Shown here piece after piece: positions 8,386 to 16,197 of a stretch of 64,000 nucleotides of DNA (the first letter of the stretch is position 1; the number at the start of each line of letters is the position of its first letter). The DNA lies in assembly GCA_964371075.1 (NCBI GenBank), contig CAYJKN010000001.1:372001-436000 (forward strand). The letters run 5' to 3'. The translations under genes were made by a program, and so were the position numbers. Below the pieces are notes generated by a model. It was not told where the DNA came from. It did no database searches and saw only the letters and a list, made by a program, of their open reading frames with translations. The stretch is from UTCHB3 sp964371075 (GTDB lineage Bacteria; Bacteroidota; Ignavibacteria; Ignavibacteriales; Ignavibacteriaceae).

Positions 8386-9667
8386 AAACCCTGGTGATTT
8401 CTGTTTGTGGGAAATAATGAGCTAATATCTCTTCATAACTTCTGCCTGCACGACTTTGATTCATAGCTCCCCATTGACACATCCCAACACCATGACCATT
8501 CCCCCATCCTTTCAGATTTATCTTCTGAACCAATCTATTTTCTTCAATAACTTCAATTTCGAAATTTGAGCTCCTAAGAATCGAGTTGTCTTTTTTACTT
8601 TTTATGACATCCCGAATTCTACTTCCCGCAATTTTAACCGGTTTTTCATCTCTAAGATAAACCAACAATTCTTTTGCCCTTCCTGAAGTATATCTTTCCT
8701 TAATCTCCATCCCCACAAGAACAAAATTTTTCGATTTAATAAGACCTGCGTCAAATAAATATCTGATAATTTCAAATGCAGAGTAAGATTCAGCCCATTT
8801 AAATGAAGGTGACTTTTCACAATATGAGGGATCCCCATCCTTTACTCCCTTCAGATAAGGATGGTTCACAGGTCCAAAAACATTTGCAATGTCTTCAGTG
8901 TGTCCACCACAGTTTGCATGATAAAAAATCAAAGCAGGTTTACTCTGCCAGGTGAGAATCATTCCTTCTGTCTCAAAAACCGCACGACTGTCAATCCCTG
9001 TTTCAACATCGACGCCACCGTAGGCCTGATCCTTCACACCATCAGTTACATCATAAAAAGCCCTCTTTTCGGACAAACGGTTTATGGCAAATGTTCTAGC
9101 TGTAACCGCAGCACACTTAAGTGCCTGAAAAAAGTATTCGTTTTTTAATCCAATTTCAAGAGGAACAACCCCCAAAATATAATCTTCAAGATCGAGGTAG
9201 TTAATAACTAACGTTTTTGAATTCTGTGCGGAAAACCAAATTTCTCCTCTGAAGGATTTTTTCTTGAAGTATAGATATTCATCATTATTAACAGGCCTTA
9301 GTTTAATTGATGAAGAATTGTGGACAGTTTCACCGACAGTAACCGTCACTTTTCCTCTCTGAGATCTTATCGACAGGGTTTTCCCTTCATCAACTTTTTC
9401 CTGATAATCATCGTACATCAAATATGAGCCAATTTCCAGTTTTACTGAGAATTCTTTTAACTCCTCAGATACGAGAACCCGGATATTTTGTCTTAATGAG
9501 TTGGAGTTATCCGGTTTCGAAACATTATTATTTGAAGGCTTTTTATCGATTGTTGTATTATTGGGGGAATTCCTGATGGTTGCAGCACAACCCGGAAGAG
9601 ATAAAAATATAATTAATAGGAAAAACTTGAAGAAGGGACTTTTGAATGTTATCGGGGTAAGAGCCAA
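8375..9667 (-). CDS. SpoIID/LytB domain lipoprotein
   Basis: 430 residues. The N-terminus has a lipoprotein signal with the lipobox LPGC at about residues 24-27. The central and C-terminal region is a SpoIID/LytB domain: VLGVVPLEIG-like start, AAVTARTFAINRL near the middle, then FYHANCGGHTEDIANVFG and KGWGNGHGVGMCQWGA close to the end. Family knowledge: SpoIID enzymes are lytic transglycosylases acting on denuded glycan strands of peptidoglycan; homologues outside sporeformers, like this one, probably remodel the cell wall in the periplasm. The acidic residue of PLEIG is at the position of the proposed catalytic Glu. First gene of the operon leading to Maf. Confidence 0.9.
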   Translation of the reverse strand: MALTPITFKSPFFKFFLLIIFLSLPGCAATIRNSPNNTTIDKKPSNNNVSKPDNSNSLRQNIRVLVSEELKEFSVKLEIGSYLMYDDYQEKVDEGKTLSIRSQRGKVTVTVGETVHNSSSIKLRPVNNDEYLYFKKKSFRGEIWFSAQNSKTLVINYLDLEDYILGVVPLEIGLKNEYFFQALKCAAVTARTFAINRLSEKRAFYDVTDGVKDQAYGGVDVETGIDSRAVFETEGMILTWQSKPALIFYHANCGGHTEDIANVFGPVNHPYLKGVKDGDPSYCEKSPSFKWAESYSAFEIIRYLFDAGLIKSKNFVLVGMEIKERYTSGRAKELLVYLRDEKPVKIAGSRIRDVIKSKKDNSILRSSNFEIEVIEENRLVQKINLKGWGNGHGVGMCQWGAMNQSRAGRSYEEILAHYFPQTEITRVYGN

Positions 9668-9680
9668 AATAGAATTTTAA

Positions 9681-10076
9681 TTAACGAAACATCGCCTTAA
9701 TGCTGCCCCAGGTTTTCTTAAAACCTGAAACTGAGTGACTCACAGAAACTTCTCTGGAATATGAAGTGGAGTTATCACGATCAAAAATCTTTAATCTGTA
9801 AACATAGATAACATCGGTAGTTTTGTAAGCTCCCTCATCATAATAAGCGTAATAGGAATTGTTGCCTTTTGGTTGAATGGTCGTAACCTCCATAAATGGG
9901 GTGTTATGGGTACGCCTTTCTACAACAAATTCCTTCAGATTGCTCTCTGAGGCAGTCTTCCATTCGATTTTAACCTTTCCGTCCTCACTCTTTGCGTGAA
10001 AGAAGTCAAGGAAAGCACCGGCAACTATTGTTCCGAGGGCGAAAATTAATGCGAATAAAACTACTTTTATTTTCAT
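9681..10076 (-). CDS. Small exported protein with fibronectin III-like fold
   Basis: 131 residues from the MKIKVV start (complement of 10074-10076). A longer in-frame start at 10163 would place the leader inside repeat DNA, and the shorter start leaves a clean signal sequence. After a signal peptide or membrane anchor, the segment VKIEWKTASESNLKEFVVERR and a later VYRLKIFD...SYSREVSV look like strands of the FN3-like module found in many secreted Bacteroidota proteins. No enzyme motif. It lies between RsgA upstream and SpoIID downstream (13-nt gap), so it may start the SpoIID-Maf operon. Function unknown. Confidence 0.75.
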   Translation of the reverse strand: MKIKVVLFALIFALGTIVAGAFLDFFHAKSEDGKVKIEWKTASESNLKEFVVERRTHNTPFMEVTTIQPKGNNSYYAYYDEGAYKTTDVIYVYRLKIFDRDNSTSYSREVSVSHSVSGFKKTWGSIKAMFR

Positions 10077-10140
10077 GTATGCAATATAAGGGTTCTTGAG
10101 TAAAAAATCAATGAAAAAAGAAAAAAACTTCAAAAAAAGA

Positions 10141-10269
10141 GTAGCTTCAGTGACTTGAGACACTTGAATGACGAGAGTGCCTCAGTACTTGAGTACTGAA
10201 GTTCTTAAGTTCTCAGGTTCTAAAGCTCTAAAGTTCTAAAGTTCTAAAGTTCTTAAGTTCTTAAGTTCA
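10141..10269. repeat. Octanucleotide tandem repeat array A1
   Basis: The right half is made of imperfect 8-bp units of the type AAGTTCTA/AAGTTCTT. The left part has related units in the opposite orientation (ACTTCAG, ACTTGAG). The two halves meet at a perfect inverted repeat, TCAGTACT-TG-AGTACTGA (10182-10199). The right end supplies the TGA stop codon of rsgA (complement of 10267-10269). The same unit occurs at 30388-30475 and 63466-63674. Confidence 0.88.
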
Positions 10270-11217
10270 AAAAAACATATCATCTTCTATATTCTCTAGC
10301 AAACGCAGATAACTGTCATATCTCTCGGGATCAATTTCTCCCCTCTCCACTGCTGCCAAAACTTCACAACCGGGCTCATGATTATGGGTACATGGTTTAT
10401 ATTTGCATGACTGTAGATAATCCGCCAGGTCGGGAAAATAATGAGCAAGATCATCTTTTTGTATTCCAAAGGGTGCTATTTCTCTTATTCCGGGGGTATC
10501 GATCAAAAAGGTATCCTTATTGATTTGGTTCATGCTCACAATTACTGTGGTATGTTTCCCCTTTTGATTATAACTGCTCACTTCTCCTGTAGAAAGTTTC
10601 AATTCAGGGAAAAGTGCATTAATCAGTGAAGATTTGCCGACCCCGGAATGTCCCCAGAACAACGATTTGTGACCGTAAAAAATCTCTCTGAGTTCCGGTA
10701 TTCCCTCACCTGTAATAGCCGAAACTGAATGTATTTTATAACCGATTGATGTGTAGAGATCATACCAAAATTCAATTTCGACGGGGTCTTCAACCAGATC
10801 AATCTTGTTAAAAATTATAACAGGACGAATATTGGAACTTTCAGCGATTACAAGAAACCTGTCGAGCACTTTATTGTTAAAAACAGGAGTACCGAATGAA
10901 CAAACAGGAAATATATAATCAATATTTGATGCAATGACCTGTTCATATCTCTCACCTCTCGTCGTGGCGCCCTTTTGTTTTGGTGCTTTACGGGAAATAA
11001 AATTTTTTCTATCGTCCACACTATAAATGACACCGGAATTTGAATCGATCATGTCAAAATTGACATAATCGCCCACGGCAGCCACATCTGTTAGAACCAG
11101 TTTATCTTTTTTATGCCGAAGATCGTGTTTGAACTTACCTCTCAATACACAGCGGATAACTCTCTGCTCTTCGGGAATCATGACCCAATGGCTTTGCGCC
11201 TCGATCCTGATCAACAA
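10267..11217 (-). CDS. rsgA: Small ribosomal subunit biogenesis GTPase RsgA
   Basis: 316 residues. It is a circularly permuted GTPase: an N-terminal OB-fold (about 1-80), then G4 NKID (137-140) before G1 GHSGVGKSS (189-197), then G3 DTPG near residue 245. The C-terminal zinc knuckle is formed by CKYKPCTHNHEPGC. RsgA checks maturation of the 30S subunit and its decoding centre using GTP hydrolysis on the ribosome. The catalytic-type hydrophobic pattern of permuted GTPases is intact. The stop codon lies at the edge of an octamer repeat array. The upstream barrel gene ends 24 nt before the start, so the genes may share a transcript. Confidence 0.96.
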   Translation of the reverse strand: MLIRIEAQSHWVMIPEEQRVIRCVLRGKFKHDLRHKKDKLVLTDVAAVGDYVNFDMIDSNSGVIYSVDDRKNFISRKAPKQKGATTRGERYEQVIASNIDYIFPVCSFGTPVFNNKVLDRFLVIAESSNIRPVIIFNKIDLVEDPVEIEFWYDLYTSIGYKIHSVSAITGEGIPELREIFYGHKSLFWGHSGVGKSSLINALFPELKLSTGEVSSYNQKGKHTTVIVSMNQINKDTFLIDTPGIREIAPFGIQKDDLAHYFPDLADYLQSCKYKPCTHNHEPGCEVLAAVERGEIDPERYDSYLRLLENIEDDMFF

Positions 11218-11241
11218 TCCTTTGATGTTAAACTCCTCAAA

Positions 11242-12657
11242 TCAAAAACGGAAAGATACTCCAAAAACTGCATTATGCAAAGTAATATCTTGAAGGGTTC
11301 TTGATTCTGCGTAGCCATAATTTTCACCAAAATCTTTCCACCAGCCATACATATAAGCTACATCAAACGATAATTCACCATCAAGCAGATAACCAATTCC
11401 GAGAGTAAGAAATTTTTTGTCATAATCTGACGGATCATCTTTATAAGGCGATTTTTGTGTAAAATAACCGGCTCTAACCCTTGCATCAACAAAAGGAACT
11501 GTGTATTCGGCACCAAAATTATAATTTAAAACAGCCCTCAGTGAACTTTGTACATCTTTATTAAGATCACCAACAAAAGAACCGCCCAAACCGGAGATAT
11601 CCTTAAAATTGGCTTGTGAATAATCCATGAAAGAAGCTTGAGCAGAGAGGATCAAACCACGGACATTAAAAGAAACTCCACCGGTAAACTTAAACGGAGT
11701 GGAAATCTCATATTCTACACTGCTTTTATAATCTTCGGGATCTATAGTGACTTCTCGTCCACTACCCCAATAACTTGCAGCTTCGATACCATATTTTTCT
11801 TTTATCGTAAATGTTCTCGGTAATTCGATCGTTAAACCGACTCTGGCTAAGTCCTTTACCTGATATAACATACCAAGTTTGACCTCATAAAAACTGATAT
11901 CCCAGTTTAATAGAGTTTTATACGAGAATCTTCTGAAGTCATTTGTAAAACTGTTCCCGGGGGCGAGTTCGGTACCCGTATAAATTCCCAGAGGATCGGT
12001 TTCATGATAATCGTAGTTATTTTCGTAGGAACCGTTTCCAAGCCCTAAAGTCAATCCCAAAAAGAGGTTTTTATATGCTTCATAACCAACTGAGAAATTC
12101 CATACTCCGGTTGAGCCGGATTGCAAACGAGAACCCGCCTGGTTAAGTCTTCCGTTTATTTTCGTATTATAATCATCATCGGTAAGATAAAGTTCAAATG
12201 GAATTTCGGAATAACCATTTAAATCCTGGATCATGGAAGTACTTCCTCCATTATATCCATTAAAATCCATCTTGCCTGTAAAGTCGTGTTGTGAATTATA
12301 TGAGGTTCCAACAACCAGACTGCCTCGCAGAGTGGGAATCGGAAAAAGTAATGAAAAGTTGTCAAGATTGGCGGAAGTATTCCCTGCCTTTAATTGATTT
12401 CCAAAAAAGGTGGTATTGTTTTGGACATTCGAATATTTAAAACCTCCACCCAATTCAAATCTCCTGACGAGTGCAATACCGGCGGGATTATAACTCATTC
12501 CAAGTCCATCATCACTCATCGCAACAAATGCATTTCCCATACCCATTGCCCTGGCACCCGAACCAAATCCGGGAAGTGATAATCTCACGGCATCATTAAC
12601 TGTCTGCCCAAATCCAATCCCGGCAAATAACAATGAAATAACAAGAAGTTTTTTCAT
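11242..12657 (-). CDS. Outer-membrane beta-barrel protein, OmpP1/FadL or PorV-like
   Basis: 471 residues with signal peptide (cleavage near GFGQ) and a C-terminal FGVSFRF ending in Phe, the usual signal for barrel assembly. The N-terminal block GSGARAMGMGNAFVAMSDD followed by SYNPAGIA is shared by the FadL/OmpP1 hydrophobic-compound transporters and the PorV/PorQ family of T9SS outer-membrane proteins. Alternating aromatic beta strands fill the rest. The length is closer to OmpP1/FadL. I cannot tell whether it transports lipids or serves T9SS cargo release. It overlaps the downstream end of the lipoprotein gene by four nt, so it is in an operon with the two low-complexity lipoproteins. Confidence 0.8.
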   Translation of the reverse strand: MKKLLVISLLFAGIGFGQTVNDAVRLSLPGFGSGARAMGMGNAFVAMSDDGLGMSYNPAGIALVRRFELGGGFKYSNVQNNTTFFGNQLKAGNTSANLDNFSLLFPIPTLRGSLVVGTSYNSQHDFTGKMDFNGYNGGSTSMIQDLNGYSEIPFELYLTDDDYNTKINGRLNQAGSRLQSGSTGVWNFSVGYEAYKNLFLGLTLGLGNGSYENNYDYHETDPLGIYTGTELAPGNSFTNDFRRFSYKTLLNWDISFYEVKLGMLYQVKDLARVGLTIELPRTFTIKEKYGIEAASYWGSGREVTIDPEDYKSSVEYEISTPFKFTGGVSFNVRGLILSAQASFMDYSQANFKDISGLGGSFVGDLNKDVQSSLRAVLNYNFGAEYTVPFVDARVRAGYFTQKSPYKDDPSDYDKKFLTLGIGYLLDGELSFDVAYMYGWWKDFGENYGYAESRTLQDITLHNAVFGVSFRF

Positions 12658-13175
12658 TTCCTTCCACCCCCGGAGCCGCTGCGTCCTGAATTCTTTTTAT
12701 TGTCGTCTGAACTGCTGCTGCTTCTACCACCACTGTCATTGCTTGAAGTGGATTTTGTTGGGGTTGGAGTGGTAGCAGTTGTTCCCGAGCCACTATTGCC
12801 GGAACTTCTTGTAGCTGACGAACCTGTGCCATCACCTGAAGAGTTTCTGCCACCATCACGGTTTCTTAAATTAAGGCTTTCTTTGTCTCTCTTCCTGACC
12901 ACAGTTGTTTCAGATTTAGTGTCGTCAGAAGAACCTCCACTTACTACCGTTACCGGAGTAATCGAATACCACCATGGCAGTACATAATAATCGGAATACC
13001 CGCCATAATAGCTGCCCGAGTAATATGATTCACCATAATCAGTCTCTTCATAATCCTGTTCGATCTCGGTTATAAGTTCCTCTTCAAGAGGTTGTCCCAT
13101 ATCAACAACGGTATAACAACCACCCAAAACAAATGGTATAATCATTACTAACACTAAAAACTTCAACTTTTTCAT
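12654..13175 (-). CDS. Low-complexity lipoprotein with Ser/Gly-rich tail
   Basis: 173 residues. The signal sequence ends in the lipobox LGGC, with mature N-terminus CYTVVDMG. A Tyr/Gly/Asp-rich segment (YYSGSYYGGYSDYYVLPWWY) covers residues 50-70; the C-terminal half is a Ser/Gly/Asn/Thr-rich, probably disordered tail that ends in basic residues. The same CYT lipoprotein start and overall layout are found in the adjacent gene upstream, so the two are probable paralogues. No enzymatic domain. Likely a lipid-anchored surface or periplasmic protein. Start codon 13 nt downstream of the neighbour's stop, so same operon. Confidence 0.75.
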   Translation of the reverse strand: MKKLKFLVLVMIIPFVLGGCYTVVDMGQPLEEELITEIEQDYEETDYGESYYSGSYYGGYSDYYVLPWWYSITPVTVVSGGSSDDTKSETTVVRKRDKESLNLRNRDGGRNSSGDGTGSSATRSSGNSGSGTTATTPTPTKSTSSNDSGGRSSSSSDDNKKNSGRSGSGGGRK

Positions 13176-13188
13176 TATAATCCTCTAA

Positions 13189-14496
13189 TTATCTTGAACG
13201 TCTGGATCCACCGGAACCGGAGCTTGAACCCGATCCTGATCTTGAAGGTGACGAAGAACGACTTCCACTACCGGAATTTGAAGGAGATCTGTAAGTGCCA
13301 CTTGAGCCGCCACTGTTTCTGCTTGGAGACTTATAGCTGCCGCGTGAACTTCCTGAATTTCCATCATTTCTTGATGGCGATTTATAACTCTTGTTACTTT
13401 TCCCGCTATTGCCATCGGTACGGGTTGGGCTTTTATAATCTCTGCCTGAAGGTTCTTTTACATCCTTTTTAGGTTCTCTTGTGGTCTTTTTTCCACCCGA
13501 ATTGTTCCCGTCGTTACGAGGATCTTTTCGAGGGGTAACAGTTTTTTCACGACCATCATTCCTCGTCTCTTTTTTGGGTGTTACATTTTTGTTATCACCG
13601 TCATTGCGTGAATCTTTTCTCGGAGTAACAGTTTTATTATTTCCATCCGTTCTGTCACCTGATCTTTTGTCAACTCCGGAATTATCACCTCTTCCGTCGT
13701 TCTTTACAGAATTTCTCTTGTCATCTTTTTTTGTAACGTCTCTACCGGAGTTTCTCTTAACAACAGGTTCTTCATCACGATTCCATGTGTCAAATGCACT
13801 CCGTTTTCTTTCCGTTCTAATTTCATTATCAACAGCATCACCTGAACCACGTGATCCGTCATTTTTGACTCCTGCTCTTTTAGCGACATTATCTTCGTGA
13901 TTGGTAATTCCCGGGGTTCTTACACCTGAGCCGTTCCCTCTTGTTATAGATGAACCACGCCCGCCGTCATGCCCCCTGATGGAACTGATTTCTCTGTCAC
14001 GGTATTTGTGATTGGAAAATCCACCCCAATTGTTGTTGTAGTCGTGGTGGTTATAGCCATAACTGTGATATCCTCCCCAATAAAATGGATAAGGATCATA
14101 CCAATACCAAGGATAATAAACCCATCGTGGATAATACACATATGGATTGTAGAAGTAATCCCAATATGGGTCGTAACAAAAGTTATTCCAACCATATCCG
14201 TAACCATATCCGTAGCCATAACCTGCGATAAGGTTAACTCTTACGACCGGTCGTGACCAGTAATCATCTTCTATATATGTATATTTTTTTACGGAGATTT
14301 CAACTTCACTTTCGTTTTCATTGTCGTAAACGAAGGTGGTATCACCCTCTTTGACCACAATGTCCGGTTCGGTTTCTCTCTCGACAATTACAACTTCTTT
14401 TTCAACCTTTGGTTGCTGCTGAGCTTCAAACTGGGTATAACAACCCGTGGCCCAAAAGGCAAACAGAACAATTGGTAATAAAATCTTGGCTTTCAT
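13189..14496 (-). CDS. Large low-complexity lipoprotein: YG/aromatic segment and basic repeat tail
   Basis: 435 residues. A lipoprotein signal ends in ATGC (residues 16-19) and gives mature CYTQFEA. Residues ~90-150 are extraordinarily aromatic, with (GY)n runs and segments such as YVYYPRWVYYPWYWYDPYP. The C-terminal 230 residues are Arg/Lys/Asn/Asp/Ser/Gly-rich and repetitive: units of the TVTPRKDSRNDG type (about residues 285-335) and of the YKSPSRNDGNSG type (about 360-410), ending in a Ser/Gly/Arg tail. Disordered and highly charged. No domain recognised. The neighbouring lipoprotein and barrel follow in the same direction. It may be an adhesive or nucleic-acid/polysaccharide-binding surface protein, but this is only inferred from composition. 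Confidence 0.78.
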   Translation of the reverse strand: MKAKILLPIVLFAFWATGCYTQFEAQQQPKVEKEVVIVERETEPDIVVKEGDTTFVYDNENESEVEISVKKYTYIEDDYWSRPVVRVNLIAGYGYGYGYGYGWNNFCYDPYWDYFYNPYVYYPRWVYYPWYWYDPYPFYWGGYHSYGYNHHDYNNNWGGFSNHKYRDREISSIRGHDGGRGSSITRGNGSGVRTPGITNHEDNVAKRAGVKNDGSRGSGDAVDNEIRTERKRSAFDTWNRDEEPVVKRNSGRDVTKKDDKRNSVKNDGRGDNSGVDKRSGDRTDGNNKTVTPRKDSRNDGDNKNVTPKKETRNDGREKTVTPRKDPRNDGNNSGGKKTTREPKKDVKEPSGRDYKSPTRTDGNSGKSNKSYKSPSRNDGNSGSSRGSYKSPSRNSGGSSGTYRSPSNSGSGSRSSSPSRSGSGSSSGSGGSRRSR

Positions 14497-14690
14497 AACA
14501 GCTCCTTTTTTGTTTAATCATGCAATTTCCGTGCCTGATTAAAAAATGCTTAATACAGCTTTATTCTTATACTTCATGGAGAATCATTTTGTTCAGTAAA
14601 TAGAACAGGTGTTTAATATAATGTACAAAATACTTCTACACTAAAGTTCAATATATCACTTGAAAAACCAATAAAAAGGGTAAAAGAAGG

Positions 14691-15035
14691 TCAGTTTGTC
14701 ATTAAAATGTCGATTTTACCCGACATTTCATCAAAATCGAAAGGTTTGTATAAAATTGCGTTTACATAACTGCGCAAGTGTGATTCAAGCGAAAGTATGT
14801 TCCTTGTGAACACATAGGTCATGATAATAGGAAGGGGCTGAATATTTTTGATAAGATTTTCGATTTTCTCATTTGGTTGAGAATCGAGAATCAACATGTC
14901 AAAATCTGAAGTCTTCAGATATTTTTCGATCTGATGAAAATCATTAGTGGTGGTCACTGCATACTTTTTCTCAAAGTACATAAGCACACTGGCACAAAAA
15001 CTGAGATCAGGAGAGTAAAATAAAATATTCTTCAT
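14691..15035 (-). CDS. Stand-alone receiver-like (CheY-fold) protein
   Basis: 114 residues from the MKNILFYS start; the frame is open to 15080 but the shorter start begins exactly at the first strand of the fold. The pattern of a response-regulator receiver is visible: the buried strand FDMLILDSQ with a candidate phosphoacceptor Asp, and a C-terminal ILYKPFDFDE with the conserved Lys-Pro. The N-terminal acidic pair is reduced to a single Asp (YSPDLS), so phosphorylation is uncertain. There is no output domain and no kinase beside it. Upstream, 15036-15215 is a divergent promoter region shared with the gene at 15216. Confidence 0.72.
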   Translation of the reverse strand: MKNILFYSPDLSFCASVLMYFEKKYAVTTTNDFHQIEKYLKTSDFDMLILDSQPNEKIENLIKNIQPLPIIMTYVFTRNILSLESHLRSYVNAILYKPFDFDEMSGKIDILMTN

Positions 15036-15215
15036 TTTCTTTAAACTTGTTCGCTTTTCTATAAGCGAATTTAGTGCCAATCAATTGGGGGTATATCATT
15101 TTAAAGTTTTTATGATATTTGTGGTTGAAAATGGGTAATTTTTCATCTGTTATATTCTCTTTTTCGACAATGTAAACGCTTATTTCTCAATATTGAAAAA
15201 CACAAAACACACAAA

Positions 15216-16118
15216 ATGAAAATTCCAAGTTATATCATATTCTTTCTTCTATTATCCTGTTTCCCACTTTTTTCACAGGAAGAGCCGGACACCTCAACAG
15301 CTGTTACAGAGGAGGATATTTACGAATTTGAGTCGGATTCAACATATTCTGAGACTATGGACTCTGTTGGTGTTTATGTTATCGAGTCATATTTGAAAGA
15401 AGAAGAGAAAAAAGAGATAATTGTCTATTTTTTTGCGACCAGTCCTGTAAAAGCACGAATTATTTTTGATGGTGGTAAAGAGTTTATTGTCTCAGATACT
15501 CTGGCCGAAAGTTTTAGATTCACTTCTGATTTATCCGTTTTTGCAAATGCTACCGAAGTGTTGAGGGGAAGAATTTTTGTAGAAGATGAAGCGGGCAACA
15601 AAAGTTCAAGCGAAGAATTTGAAATTCCCCTGCCTGTAGATCCGAAAATTGAAGGAACTGCTCTCGGTTACCTCGCCGATTGTACACTTGGGGCACTTGC
15701 ATATTTGGTACCTTCTCCCGGTCTCTCCTTTTTTGGAGGTGAAACGCGATTTTCACTTTTTAAAGAAATCCCAATCGTGGTCTTTCAAAGTAATATATCA
15801 GATCTTCCATGGATGGCTTTTGCACTCGACTATGTTCACACACCCGACATCGATTTTAGAAATCGATATTTCTTTGGTGTAAAATTCCCCTTTGAAGTGC
15901 CGATCTTAAAATATGCAGCTCCCGGAATCAGCTTTTCAACAAATTTTCTCGGAGTCAATGGAATCTCCCCGGAGGTATCCATCGGTTTTTTTGAAATATT
16001 TAGAGTGATAAATTTTAATATCAAAGCGAGATATAACTACTATCCCTCTGCCTCAGGATTGAATAATTTTGATATAAACATTGGCTTAACATCCTACTTC
16101 CTGACCTTCGCACTTTAA
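15216..16118 (+). CDS. Exported protein of unknown function
   Basis: 300 residues. Clear signal peptide (MKIPSYIIFFLLLSCFPLFSQ), then an acidic Asp/Glu/Ser/Thr-rich stretch (residues 22-50). The middle (about 60-150) has alternating beta strands, and the C-terminal ~140 residues have many aromatic alternating strands ending in LTSYFLTFAL, which would fit a small outer-membrane barrel. I do not recognise a family. It lies 79 nt upstream of the TonB-dependent receptor in the same direction, which makes a link with envelope transport possible but unproven. Confidence 0.65.
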   Translation: MKIPSYIIFFLLLSCFPLFSQEEPDTSTAVTEEDIYEFESDSTYSETMDSVGVYVIESYLKEEEKKEIIVYFFATSPVKARIIFDGGKEFIVSDTLAESFRFTSDLSVFANATEVLRGRIFVEDEAGNKSSSEEFEIPLPVDPKIEGTALGYLADCTLGALAYLVPSPGLSFFGGETRFSLFKEIPIVVFQSNISDLPWMAFALDYVHTPDIDFRNRYFFGVKFPFEVPILKYAAPGISFSTNFLGVNGISPEVSIGFFEIFRVINFNIKARYNYYPSASGLNNFDINIGLTSYFLTFAL

Positions 16119-16197
16119 CCAATTGATTTTCAGGGTGCTTTGGAATTATCCCGTTAAATTGAGTGTTATCTTTTTGAAATGATATCAATTCAAGGAT

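Noticed and set aside
9681..10163. Longer start of the FN3-like protein at 10163
   Set aside because: It would start inside array A1; the MKIKVV start gives a proper signal sequence.
13481..13900. 139-codon frame on the plus strand opposite the lipoprotein
   Set aside because: Shadow of a repetitive Ser/Arg-rich coding region on the other strand; no RBS and no domain.
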